This document shows positions 1 to 7,013 of a DNA stretch of 50,819 bases, one piece after another (the first letter of the stretch is position 1; every line of letters begins with the position of its first letter). The notes under the pieces are model-generated. The model had not been told where the DNA came from. It ran no database searches and worked only from the letters and a program-made list of their open reading frames with translations. This DNA comes from an uncultured Bryobacteraceae bacterium (lineage in GTDB: Bacteria; Acidobacteriota; Terriglobia; Bryobacterales; Bryobacteraceae): the NCBI GenBank assembly GCA_938027685.1, contig CALJAM010000004.1, forward strand, positions 1 to 50,819, read 5' to 3'. The position numbers and the translations under genes were made by a program.

Positions 1-446
1 CGCTCGGTGTCCAGCACCAAGAGCAGCCGCTCTTTGAGCTTGTAGATCCCCCGGATGAGATCGCGTGCGGGGCCTTCCAGATTTTCCGGGGGACGCTCGA
101 AGGTCTCCGGGTCGACTTCCAGCACGTCGCCGATTTCATCGACCAGCAGGCTCACCGCGCCGTCGCCGCTGCGCACCACCATGCTCATGGGCAGGAGTCC
201 TTCGGGGCGCGGCCGCAGTCCCAACCGCCGCCGCATGTCGATGGCGGTGACGATCTGGCCGCGGAGGTTGATGAGCCCCTCTACAACCTGGGGCGCCAGA
301 GGAACCCGCGTCATCTCCTGGTAGCGGAGCACCTCCTGGACCTTGAGCACCTCGATGCCGAAGAAAAAGCCGTCCACGAAAAAGGTTGCGTACTGCTTAG
401 CGCCGGCGGCGCTGCGGCTTGCCGCAAGGTTCTCATCAGCGGGCAT
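1..446 (-). CDS. cheW: Chemotaxis adaptor CheW, 3' end cut by window edge
   Basis: CheW couples chemoreceptors to CheA at the inner face of the membrane. The visible 148 residues are a CheW fold: an N-terminal strand region (YATFFVDGFFFGIEVLKVQEV), then the characteristic INLRGQIVTAIDMRRRLGL segment, and a second half with SLLVDEIGDVLEV. The start at 446 is set by the GGGAGGTGA ribosome-binding site 6 nt upstream. The reading frame is open to base 1, so the C-terminus lies outside the window. It is the last visible gene of the minus-strand operon cheY-cheX-cheA-cheW, 296 bp downstream of cheA. The family call is firm; whether it serves flagellar, pilus or another pathway cannot be told here. 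Confidence 0.9.
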   Translation of the reverse strand, partial: MPADENLAASRSAAGAKQYATFFVDGFFFGIEVLKVQEVLRYQEMTRVPLAPQVVEGLINLRGQIVTAIDMRRRLGLRPRPEGLLPMSMVVRSGDGAVSLLVDEIGDVLEVDPETFERPPENLEGPARDLIRGIYKLKERLLLVLDTE

Positions 447-742
447 CGCGTTCACCTCCCTGTGCCTTGCCGCTCTGGTTCTGGTGCTTGCTCATCGGAA
501 CTCTCGCCTGGCCCCGGCAGATTGCAGCTCCGTTGCCGTCCTTGGGCATTGCGGCGTCCCCCGCGGCCGCGCAGGGCGGCTCTGCTCCAGCACGCCTCAT
601 CGCGCAATCGGACGAGGCTTGCGTTTTCGTGCGTTGCGGCCATGCCGCGGGCCTTGCTCACTGCCCGTATCCTTTCCATCCCGCGCGTCCCCGCCTGCTT
701 CCCTCGCCTGGCGATTGCCGTCCGCCGGTCCGAGTCACAGGC
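447..742. other. cheA-cheW spacer without a convincing gene
   Basis: These 296 bp separate cheA from cheW, far more than the other gaps in this operon. A 75-codon minus-strand ORF fits inside (452-679), but it has no recognisable motif, is rich in Arg, Gly and Ala as random frames in GC-rich DNA are, and lacks a clear Shine-Dalgarno sequence. The cheW ribosome-binding site lies at the left end. The stretch may be the remnant of a lost gene or an internal regulatory region; I see no tRNA or obvious terminator. Confidence 0.4.
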
Positions 743-3436
743 TCACGGGCTGGTGACGCCTGCCTCCCGCTCAGCCCGACCGAGGGCGGCGGCCAGCCGC
801 TCGATCGAGGCCAGCATCGCCTCCTGATCGAATCGCGCCTGGCAATCGGCGAAGGCCTCGGGCGATAGCGGCGGCCCTTCGGCCGCGGAGCTGAGAGCCA
901 GCACCGGCACTTTTGCCAGCGCGGGCTGCCGGCGCATCTGCTCGACCAGCGTCCCCGCTCCTCCGGGCAGATCCAACGCCACCGCGACCACGTCGACGCG
1001 ACTGCGCTTGAGCTTTTCGAGAGCCTCATCGGCGGTAGCCGCTTCGAGGACGCGATGACCGGCCATCTCCAGCCGGCAGCGCGCCATGCCCCGCCAGAAG
1101 GCCGAGCCGTCGGCCAACAGCACGGTGGCCGCGGTGCGCCGCCGGCCGGCCTCGCCACGCAGCCAGGCCGGATCCACCTGCTCCAGGAGCGCCCGCACAT
1201 CGAGGATGTCGGTCACCTTGCCACCGATCACGGCGGATCCGAGCAGCCCCGGCCGCTGCTGTTGGGCTTTGATTTCGACGGCCTCGTCCACGATGTCCAG
1301 GATCTGATCCACCAGCACGCCCACACTGCGCCCGCCATCGCTGAAGACGATGGCCTGGGCAGGGTCGCGGCTACCGGCCAAATCTTGGGCCGCCGGATCG
1401 AGAAGCTGCGTCAGCGAGACCAGCGGCAGGATGCGCCCGCGATACTGCACGACCATCCGCCCGCCGGCCCGCTCGATTCTGGACTGGGGGAATTCCTCCA
1501 GCCGCGCGACCAAGGCCAGCGGCACCCCCAGTCTGTGGAAGGAGCCCGCACGGAACAGCAGGAACGTCTGTTGTTCGCGGTCCCGCGCTTCCGCGTGCTG
1601 AGCTTCGCCCAAAGCCTGTTCGCGCGACTCGGTCATGACGCCGGCCAACTGGGCGATTCCGAGCACGTCGAGGATGAGCGCCACCCGGCCGTCACCCATG
1701 ATGGTGGCGCCTGCGTAGCAGTTCAGCCCTTTGAGCTGCTTGCCCAGCGGTTTCACCACGATTTCCTGGGTATCGCTGATGGAATCCACCACGAGGCCGA
1801 ACTGGCGGTCTTCGGCCTGCAGGACGACGATATTGAGGGCCTCGGCATGCGCGTCCGTCTTCAAGTCCAGAACCTGATTCAGATAGGCGATGGGCAGCAG
1901 TTTCCCGCGTCGACGGTAGACCGGGGTTCCGTGGATCCACTCGATCTGCCTGCGTCCCGCATCGCCCTCCAGGCGGATCAGCTCGAGCAGGCTCACTTGG
2001 GGGATGACGAAGCGCTCGCCGCCCGAAGTGATGACCAGACCGGGGATGATGGCCAGCGTCAGCGGGATCTTGATGCGGACGGTGGTCCCCTCGCCCACGC
2101 GGCTGGAGAGGTCGACCACGCCCCCGATCTTTTCGATATTGGTCTTGACCACATCGAGGCCCACGCCGCGCCCGGAGATGTTGGTCACGCGCTCGGCGGT
2201 CGAGAAGCCGGGCAGGAAGAGGAGGTTCACCAGTTCGCGCTCGCTCATGCGCTCGGCCTGGTCGGGACGCACGAGGCCTTTCTGGAGGGCCTTGGCCTTG
2301 ACTCGTTGAGGGTCGATTCCGCGCCCGTCGTCGCTGATCTCGATGTTCACCTGACCGCCCTCGTGGTAGGCGCGCAGACTAAGGCGGCCCATGGGGGGTT
2401 TCCCCGCGCGCACTCTCTCTTCGGGGGTTTCGATGCCGTGGTCGCAGCAGTTGCGCACGATGTGGGTGAGCGGATCCTTGATGGCTTCGATGATCGAGCG
2501 GTCCAGCTCGGTGTCGGCGCCCTCCATTTCGAGACGGATCTGTTTGCCGCAGGCGGCCGCCAGGTCGCGCACCATGCGCGGCAGCTTGTTCCACACCGTG
2601 CGGATGGGCTGCATACGGGTCTTCATGACCCCTTCCTGCAGTTGGGTGGTGATGAGGTTCAAGCGCTGGGAAGCAGCGTTGAAGGTAGCGTCCTCCTGGC
2701 GGGCGCTGTACTGCACGATCTGGTTGCGGGCGAGCACCAGCTCGCCGACCAGGTTCATGAGCTTGTCGAGCAGTCCGACGTCGACGCGGATGGTGGTGTC
2801 CGCCACGGAAGGGCAGCGTTGCGTCGTCTCGAGCTCGGCGGCGCCGGTCCCCGCGCGAGGGGTCTCGGAGGTCTGCTGCCGGGATTCGTCGGCCGACGGT
2901 GGGGTTTGGGCGGCCTCGGGGGCGGGCGTCACGGCTTCGGACGGGAGCACGGGCGCCTGGGAAGCGGGCGGCACGGCCTCGCGGCGTTCGGTGGGCTCAA
3001 CGGTCGGGGTCTCCCGCGCCGACTCGGGCCGGCGCGCTGCGGTCGTCGCGGGCCCGCCGCGCCAGGCGGCTTCCAGGCGCTGCTTGAGCTCGTCGTAGCC
3101 TTCCTCGCCCTCGCTGCCGGTGCGCTCGATCCGGTCGAGCATTTCCTTGACCGCATCGACGGCCTCCAGGATCAGGGTGGCCAGCGCGGGCGTCAGAGGC
3201 CTTTCGCCGTTACGCAATTGGTTGAGGATGTTCTCGGTGAGGTGGGTTACGGCCTCCAGCCTGGTGAAGCCCAGAAATCCGCAGGTGCCCTTGATGGTGT
3301 GGATGGTGCGGAAAACCGAGGCCAGCAGTTCGGCGTCGTGCGGTCGCTTTTCGAGCTCGACCATCTCTTGGTCCAGGCGGGCCAGATTCTCGTGACTTTC
3401 GATCAGGAACTCGCGAATGATCTCCTGCTCGTCCAT
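743..3436 (-). CDS. cheA: Hybrid chemotaxis histidine kinase CheA with extra CheW-like and degenerate receiver domains
   Basis: CheA autophosphorylates and passes phosphate to CheY-type regulators. In 897 residues the order is: Hpt domain (about 1-105, phospho-accepting His46 in RTIHTIKGTCGFLGF); a Pro/Glu/Ala-rich linker (125-210) in place of a recognisable P2 domain; dimerisation helices (212-280); HATPase with N-box HIVRNCCDHGIE (325-336), DDGRGID (369-375) and GRGVGLD (422-428); a CheW-like P5 domain (462-600); a second CheW-like domain (about 622-755); and a C-terminal receiver fold (768-885). The receiver looks inactive: the phospho-acceptor position, four residues before Pro824, is Ala820, and the KPF motif reads ARF. 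GAGG lies 7 nt upstream of the ATG. The fusion resembles CheA-receiver hybrids of the FrzE type; the pseudo-receiver role is inference. Confidence 0.93.
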   Translation of the reverse strand: MDEQEIIREFLIESHENLARLDQEMVELEKRPHDAELLASVFRTIHTIKGTCGFLGFTRLEAVTHLTENILNQLRNGERPLTPALATLILEAVDAVKEMLDRIERTGSEGEEGYDELKQRLEAAWRGGPATTAARRPESARETPTVEPTERREAVPPASQAPVLPSEAVTPAPEAAQTPPSADESRQQTSETPRAGTGAAELETTQRCPSVADTTIRVDVGLLDKLMNLVGELVLARNQIVQYSARQEDATFNAASQRLNLITTQLQEGVMKTRMQPIRTVWNKLPRMVRDLAAACGKQIRLEMEGADTELDRSIIEAIKDPLTHIVRNCCDHGIETPEERVRAGKPPMGRLSLRAYHEGGQVNIEISDDGRGIDPQRVKAKALQKGLVRPDQAERMSERELVNLLFLPGFSTAERVTNISGRGVGLDVVKTNIEKIGGVVDLSSRVGEGTTVRIKIPLTLAIIPGLVITSGGERFVIPQVSLLELIRLEGDAGRRQIEWIHGTPVYRRRGKLLPIAYLNQVLDLKTDAHAEALNIVVLQAEDRQFGLVVDSISDTQEIVVKPLGKQLKGLNCYAGATIMGDGRVALILDVLGIAQLAGVMTESREQALGEAQHAEARDREQQTFLLFRAGSFHRLGVPLALVARLEEFPQSRIERAGGRMVVQYRGRILPLVSLTQLLDPAAQDLAGSRDPAQAIVFSDGGRSVGVLVDQILDIVDEAVEIKAQQQRPGLLGSAVIGGKVTDILDVRALLEQVDPAWLRGEAGRRRTAATVLLADGSAFWRGMARCRLEMAGHRVLEAATADEALEKLKRSRVDVVAVALDLPGGAGTLVEQMRRQPALAKVPVLALSSAAEGPPLSPEAFADCQARFDQEAMLASIERLAAALGRAEREAGVTSP

Positions 3437-3535
3437 GGTGCGGCCTCGAAGTCGGACCTCCTAGTGAAAGGATCGGCAGAACGGGCGATCGAGTGTAGAT
3501 CCCGCCGCGAAGATTGCCTCCTTGGGAGGGTTCGG

Positions 3536-4072
3536 TCATCGCAGCTCGACGTAGTCGGGGGCCTGGAAGCCGTGCCGGACGGGCGCGGGGTCGCGGGCCG
3601 GCGCCAGGCAGATGCGCACTTCCAGCCTTTGCCCTTCGCACTCGAAGGGGACGACGGTCCAGTCGCCCTGGCCCACGCTGCGCGTGGTGAAATTGCGGCC
3701 GAAGATGACCGTGGGGATGCTCATTCCCATCGGACCGAGCTCCTCTTCGAGCAAATTCTTCACGTTGCCGATGATCATGTTCGCGATCTCGGCCACGGCG
3801 TCCAGGACGTCCTCGCTGACGGCGTCGCCGCCCGGAGCGTACTCGGCCATGAGCAACAAAGAAGCGAGCCGGCAGGCCAGCGAGGGCGGGCAGGAAATCA
3901 TGCCGGTGCCTGTCCACTTGCCCGCCAGGCCTATGAAGGCCACGACGCCGTCGCTGACGTTGGGCATGCGTTCGCGGTAGGGCTGGGCGAGCGCGGCCTC
4001 GGTTCCCAACATGGTCGAGAAGACTTCGCCTGTCGCCGCTGCCACTGCTTGAACGATACGATCCGTGTCCAT
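3536..4072 (-). CDS. cheX: CheX-type CheY-P phosphatase
   Basis: CheX dephosphorylates CheY-P and so resets the chemotactic signal. The 178-residue protein has the CheC/CheX/FliY signature: Glu95 and Asn98 in EIANMIIGN fit the E-x2-N catalytic pair of the family, and Asn103 follows in the same helix. The rest (TGTGMISCPPSLA, IPTVIFGRNF) also fits CheX. A strong GGGAGG site precedes the ATG by 6 nt. The gene sits between cheY and cheA in one operon, which supports CheY as its substrate. No flagellar gene is visible, so this may belong to a non-flagellar pathway. Confidence 0.85.
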   Translation of the reverse strand: MDTDRIVQAVAAATGEVFSTMLGTEAALAQPYRERMPNVSDGVVAFIGLAGKWTGTGMISCPPSLACRLASLLLMAEYAPGGDAVSEDVLDAVAEIANMIIGNVKNLLEEELGPMGMSIPTVIFGRNFTTRSVGQGDWTVVPFECEGQRLEVRICLAPARDPAPVRHGFQAPDYVELR

Positions 4073-4203
4073 AGTTTCCTCCCTAGGGCGTGGCGGCGCC
4101 GGACCGCCGTTCGCGTCCGGCGCTTCCTTTCAGCCCCCAAGAGCCGCGGCCTGACGCGATCCCCGCGACCGAGGCTTCCGGCCGGGCCCGGCGCCAGGCC
4201 TGC

Positions 4204-4575
4204 TCAGAACAGGTTGGCGAGCTTGTCCTTGATCTGCTCGGCCGAGAAGGGCTTGCGGATGTAACCGGCGGCGCCCAGCTGGGCCGCCTCCATGACCTTG
4301 CTCTGGCTGCCCTCCGTGGTGACCATGATGACGGGCAGCGAGGCCCACTCCGCATGGGCCTTGATCTGTGCGAGCAATTGGATGCCGTTCATGTTGGGCA
4401 TGTTGACGTCGGCCAGGACCAGATGCACTTTGTGCCTCTTGAGCGTCTCCAGGGCCTCGAGGCCGTCGCCGGCTTCGTAGACCTGTCCGACGTCCACGTC
4501 GGCCTGGCGCAGGACGCGTTGCAAGATCTTGCGTATGGCGGCCGAATCGTCGACGATCAGAACATCGAGGGGCAT
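4204..4575 (-). CDS. cheY: Single-domain response regulator CheY
   Basis: This is a 123-residue stand-alone receiver. All active-site positions are present: the acidic pair in IVDDS (Asp9, Asp10), phospho-acceptor Asp56 in LADVNMP, Thr86/Thr87 in MVTTEG and Lys108 in IRKPF. The frame is open well upstream, but the ATG at 4575 follows AAGGAGG at 6 nt spacing and gives a normal CheY length. It is the first gene of the visible che operon. Unlike the receiver fused to CheA, it looks fully functional and is the likely phosphate output of the pathway. Confidence 0.9.
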   Translation of the reverse strand: MPLDVLIVDDSAAIRKILQRVLRQADVDVGQVYEAGDGLEALETLKRHKVHLVLADVNMPNMNGIQLLAQIKAHAEWASLPVIMVTTEGSQSKVMEAAQLGAAGYIRKPFSAEQIKDKLANLF

Positions 4576-4603
4576 CGAACCTCCTTGCGGGTTCCGTTGT
4601 TGC

Positions 4604-4611
4604 TTATCGTC
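4604..4611 (-). promoter_or_regulatory. Possible flagellar-sigma-like -10 box before cheY
   Basis: On the minus strand GACGATAA stands 28 nt before the cheY start and matches the sigma-28 -10 consensus GCCGATAA at seven of eight positions. The corresponding -35 region is a poor match, so this is only suggestive. Confidence 0.22.
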
Positions 4612-4653
4612 TAGGCGGCAAAGCCTCTTGAGCGGCGGGGCAGGCGCATAGGC

Positions 4654-4659
4654 TAGAAT
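4654..4659 (+). promoter_or_regulatory. Candidate -10 (TAGAAT) for the DUF1501-SDR operon
   Basis: TAGAAT lies 15 nt before the ATG at 4675. No well-spaced -35 is seen (TTGAGC is 20 nt upstream). If used, the mRNA leader would be only about 8 nt. Confidence 0.35.
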
Positions 4660-4674
4660 TGCTGCTGGTCGGCC

Positions 4675-5511
4675 ATGGCAGGATTTTCCCTGACTCGCAG
4701 GAGCTTTTTTGCGGCGCTGGCCCCAGGGCCGTTGGCAGCCGGCCGCGGCGCGCGTGCGGCCATCGTGATCCGACTCAGCGGCGGGCTGAGCCACCTGGAC
4801 AGCTTCGATCCCAAGCCGGCGGCGCCGCGCCACATCAGGGGACCCTTCGGAGCCATCGCCACGGCGATCCCCGGCGTGGTGTTCTCGGAGCACCTGCCGC
4901 GCCTGGCGGAGCGCGCCGGACGGCTGACGGTGGTGCGGTCGATGTGCTCGGGCGAGACCAATCACGAGCGCGCCTCCGGCCTGCTTGACATCACGTCTGC
5001 CGTGCCCGACAGTCGCAGAATCGTCGCGGAGACCCGCCGGTTGGACAGGGCGCTACTGGCGGCATGTCGGCTGGCGGCGCGCGGGGTAAGGCTGGTCGTG
5101 GTGGAGCCGCGCGAACCCTATTACGACACGCACGCGGCGGCCTTCACGACGCTGGCGCGGCTGCTGCCGGAGCTGGATGTGGCGCTATCGACCCTGCTCG
5201 ACGAACTGGAGGAACGCACTCTGCTGGCGAGCACGCTGGTGGCGGCGGCAGGAGAATTCGGGCGGAGCCCGCGGATCAACCCGCAGGGCGGCCGCGATCA
5301 TCATGCGGGTGCATGGTCGGCGATGCTGGCCGGCGGGGGCCTGACGGGCGGCCGTGTGTTAGGCGTCACGGATGAATGGGGCGCGCGGGTGTCGGCCTCG
5401 CCGGTGCGGCCCGAGGATCTGGCCCGCACGATACTGTTTGCGTTGGGCTGCGAGCCTCGGCCGGGCTCGGCGGCTTCGCGCGGGCGCGTGCTCGCGGAGG
5501 TTCTGGCATGA
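4675..5511 (+). CDS. Short DUF1501-family protein (alkaline-phosphatase superfamily)
   Basis: DUF1501 proteins are exported members of the sulfatase/alkaline-phosphatase superfamily with unproven substrates. This 278-residue copy keeps a twin-arginine-like N-terminus (TRRSFF), the N-terminal family block GGLSHLDSFDPKP with IRGPFGAI and the EHLPRLAERAGRLTVVRSM segment, and the C-terminal block GEFGRSPRINPQGGRDHH. Family members are usually about 400-480 residues; here the central part between SGLLDITSAV and the LDRALLAACRLAARGVR region is missing without loss of frame. Its stop overlaps the SDR start (ATGA), so the two are translationally coupled. It could be a minimal active form or a decayed one; the terminal blocks look intact. 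Confidence 0.75.
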   Translation: MAGFSLTRRSFFAALAPGPLAAGRGARAAIVIRLSGGLSHLDSFDPKPAAPRHIRGPFGAIATAIPGVVFSEHLPRLAERAGRLTVVRSMCSGETNHERASGLLDITSAVPDSRRIVAETRRLDRALLAACRLAARGVRLVVVEPREPYYDTHAAAFTTLARLLPELDVALSTLLDELEERTLLASTLVAAAGEFGRSPRINPQGGRDHHAGAWSAMLAGGGLTGGRVLGVTDEWGARVSASPVRPEDLARTILFALGCEPRPGSAASRGRVLAEVLA

Positions 5512-6290
5512 GCGCGGCAAGCGCGCATTCGCTCGAAGGCCGCACGGCCCTGATCGCGGGCGCCAGCCGCGGCATCGGACTGGCCATTGCGCGCGAGATG
5601 GCGCGAGCCGGGGCGGACACCATTCTGGCGGCGCGGTCCATGGACAGGCTGGAGGCGGAAGCCGCGCGATTGCGCGAGGAGGGTCTGAAGGCGGAAGCCC
5701 TGCGGCTGGACATCAGTGATCCGGCCTCGATCGAAGCTGCCGTTCGCGCCGCGCCGGCCGTGGATGTGCTGGTCGTGGTGAGCGGGATCAATCTTCGAAA
5801 GCCGTTCCTTGAGTACACGCGCGAGGAGTACGAGGCTTTGCTGCGCACGAATCTCGACGGCCCGGTGGAGCTGGTGAGGGCGGTGGGGCGAGGCATGATC
5901 GAGCGCGGGCGCGGCGGCAAGATCATTCTGATCGGGAGCATGACGACGATTCTCGGTCTGCCCTACCTGGTGCCCTACGCGCTGGCCAAGAGCGCTCTGG
6001 GCGGGCTGACGCGCGTGCTGGCGGCCGAGTGGGCGCAGTACAACATCCAGGTGAATGCGATCCTGCCCGGGTTCATCCTGACCGACCTGACGCGGGCGAT
6101 GTGGGAGAAGCCCGAGATGCTGGCCTGGATGCGGAGCGTGGTCCCTGCCGGACGGCTGGGGAGGCCGGAAGAGATCGCGCCGTTGGCCGTTTTTCTGGCC
6201 GGGCCGGGCTCGAGTTATATCACGGGCCAGTTGATCGCAGTCGACGGCGGCTACTCGACCTGTTCGGTCTGGCCGCTCAAGCCGGCCTGA
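5508..6290 (+). CDS. Short-chain dehydrogenase/reductase
   Basis: This 260-residue classical SDR oxidises or reduces an unknown alcohol/ketone with NAD(P). It shows the nucleotide loop GASRGIG near the N-terminus, the catalytic Ser in LIGSMTT, YALAK with Tyr 13 residues after the Ser, and a C-terminal FabG/gluconate-dehydrogenase-like block (GRLGRPEEIAPLAVFLAGPGSSYITGQ). The frame is open upstream, but ATG 5508 is chosen because it overlaps the DUF1501 stop as ATGA and gives the normal SDR length. The neighbourhood of sugar-processing genes suggests a sugar-acid or polyol substrate, which is inference. Confidence 0.85.
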   Translation: MSAASAHSLEGRTALIAGASRGIGLAIAREMARAGADTILAARSMDRLEAEAARLREEGLKAEALRLDISDPASIEAAVRAAPAVDVLVVVSGINLRKPFLEYTREEYEALLRTNLDGPVELVRAVGRGMIERGRGGKIILIGSMTTILGLPYLVPYALAKSALGGLTRVLAAEWAQYNIQVNAILPGFILTDLTRAMWEKPEMLAWMRSVVPAGRLGRPEEIAPLAVFLAGPGSSYITGQLIAVDGGYSTCSVWPLKPA

Positions 6291-6324
6291 AGCGCGAGGG
6301 CGAATTCTCCGATACAGATGGGGG

Positions 6325-6993
6325 ATGGCATTGTGCGGCATCGCTCTGCTTTGGCTGCTGATGGAAGATCCCTACGAGCGGGCGCGGGCGGCGATGGAGC
6401 GGGCTGCCGCGCAGCAGCGGCAGGCTGTGGAAGCCATGCAGGCGGCCAGCGACAGACAGCGCGCGGCCGTGCAGGCACAGTTGGGGACGGCCTCGGCCTC
6501 CTCCGACGGCTTCTTCACTACGCCGTGGCTGCGGCCGGCGGTGGAGACGAGGCAGGACGCCGATTTGGAGCGCCGATGCGAACCCGTGCCCGAAGAGGAG
6601 CTCGGACCGCTGGTTGAGCAGATCGCCGAACGAGAAGGGCTCACGCCGGACCTGCTGCGGGCGGTCATCGAGAAGGAATCGTCGCGGCTGCCGTGCGCCG
6701 TCTCGGACAAGGGGGCGCTGGGGCTGATGCAACTGATGCCCGCCACGGCGCGGGAGCTGGGGGTGAGGGACCCGTTCGATCCCGCCGAGAACGTAAGCGC
6801 CGGCGCCCGGTTGCTGCGGCGACTGCTGGGGCGCTACGGAGGCGATCTGGCGCTGGCGCTGGGGGCATACAACGCCGGTCCCGCTTACATCGATGCTTTT
6901 AAGGGACTGCCGCCGTTTCGCGAAACGTTGGAGTACGTCTCTGCGATCCTGGGTGCTGCGCGGCCGAAGTGGCCGCGATCTTCCCCGCCATAA
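6325..6993 (+). CDS. Lytic transglycosylase (SLT domain)
   Basis: SLT-fold enzymes cleave the glycan strands of peptidoglycan. The 222-residue protein has a short hydrophobic N-terminus (about residues 2-13), an Ala/Gln-rich probable coiled coil (18-55), and an SLT domain (95-210) with the catalytic glutamate (Glu118 in EKESS), then GALGLMQLMPATA and AYNAGP. No good Shine-Dalgarno precedes the ATG; a -10-like TACAGA ends 6 nt upstream. It is likely anchored to or exported through the inner membrane. No cell-wall or secretion partner is adjacent, so its cellular task is open. Confidence 0.85.
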   Translation: MALCGIALLWLLMEDPYERARAAMERAAAQQRQAVEAMQAASDRQRAAVQAQLGTASASSDGFFTTPWLRPAVETRQDADLERRCEPVPEEELGPLVEQIAEREGLTPDLLRAVIEKESSRLPCAVSDKGALGLMQLMPATARELGVRDPFDPAENVSAGARLLRRLLGRYGGDLALALGAYNAGPAYIDAFKGLPPFRETLEYVSAILGAARPKWPRSSPP

Positions 6994-7013
6994 TAGGCGG
7001 GGAGGCAGCAGAT

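Noticed and set aside
452-679. 75-codon minus-strand ORF between cheA and cheW
   Set aside because: No motif, no clear ribosome-binding site, and a composition like random GC-rich frames.
1055-4264. 1069-codon open frame on the plus strand across the chemotaxis genes
   Set aside because: It is antisense to cheA, cheX and cheY, which have complete family motifs and good ribosome-binding sites; long antisense frames are common in GC-rich DNA.
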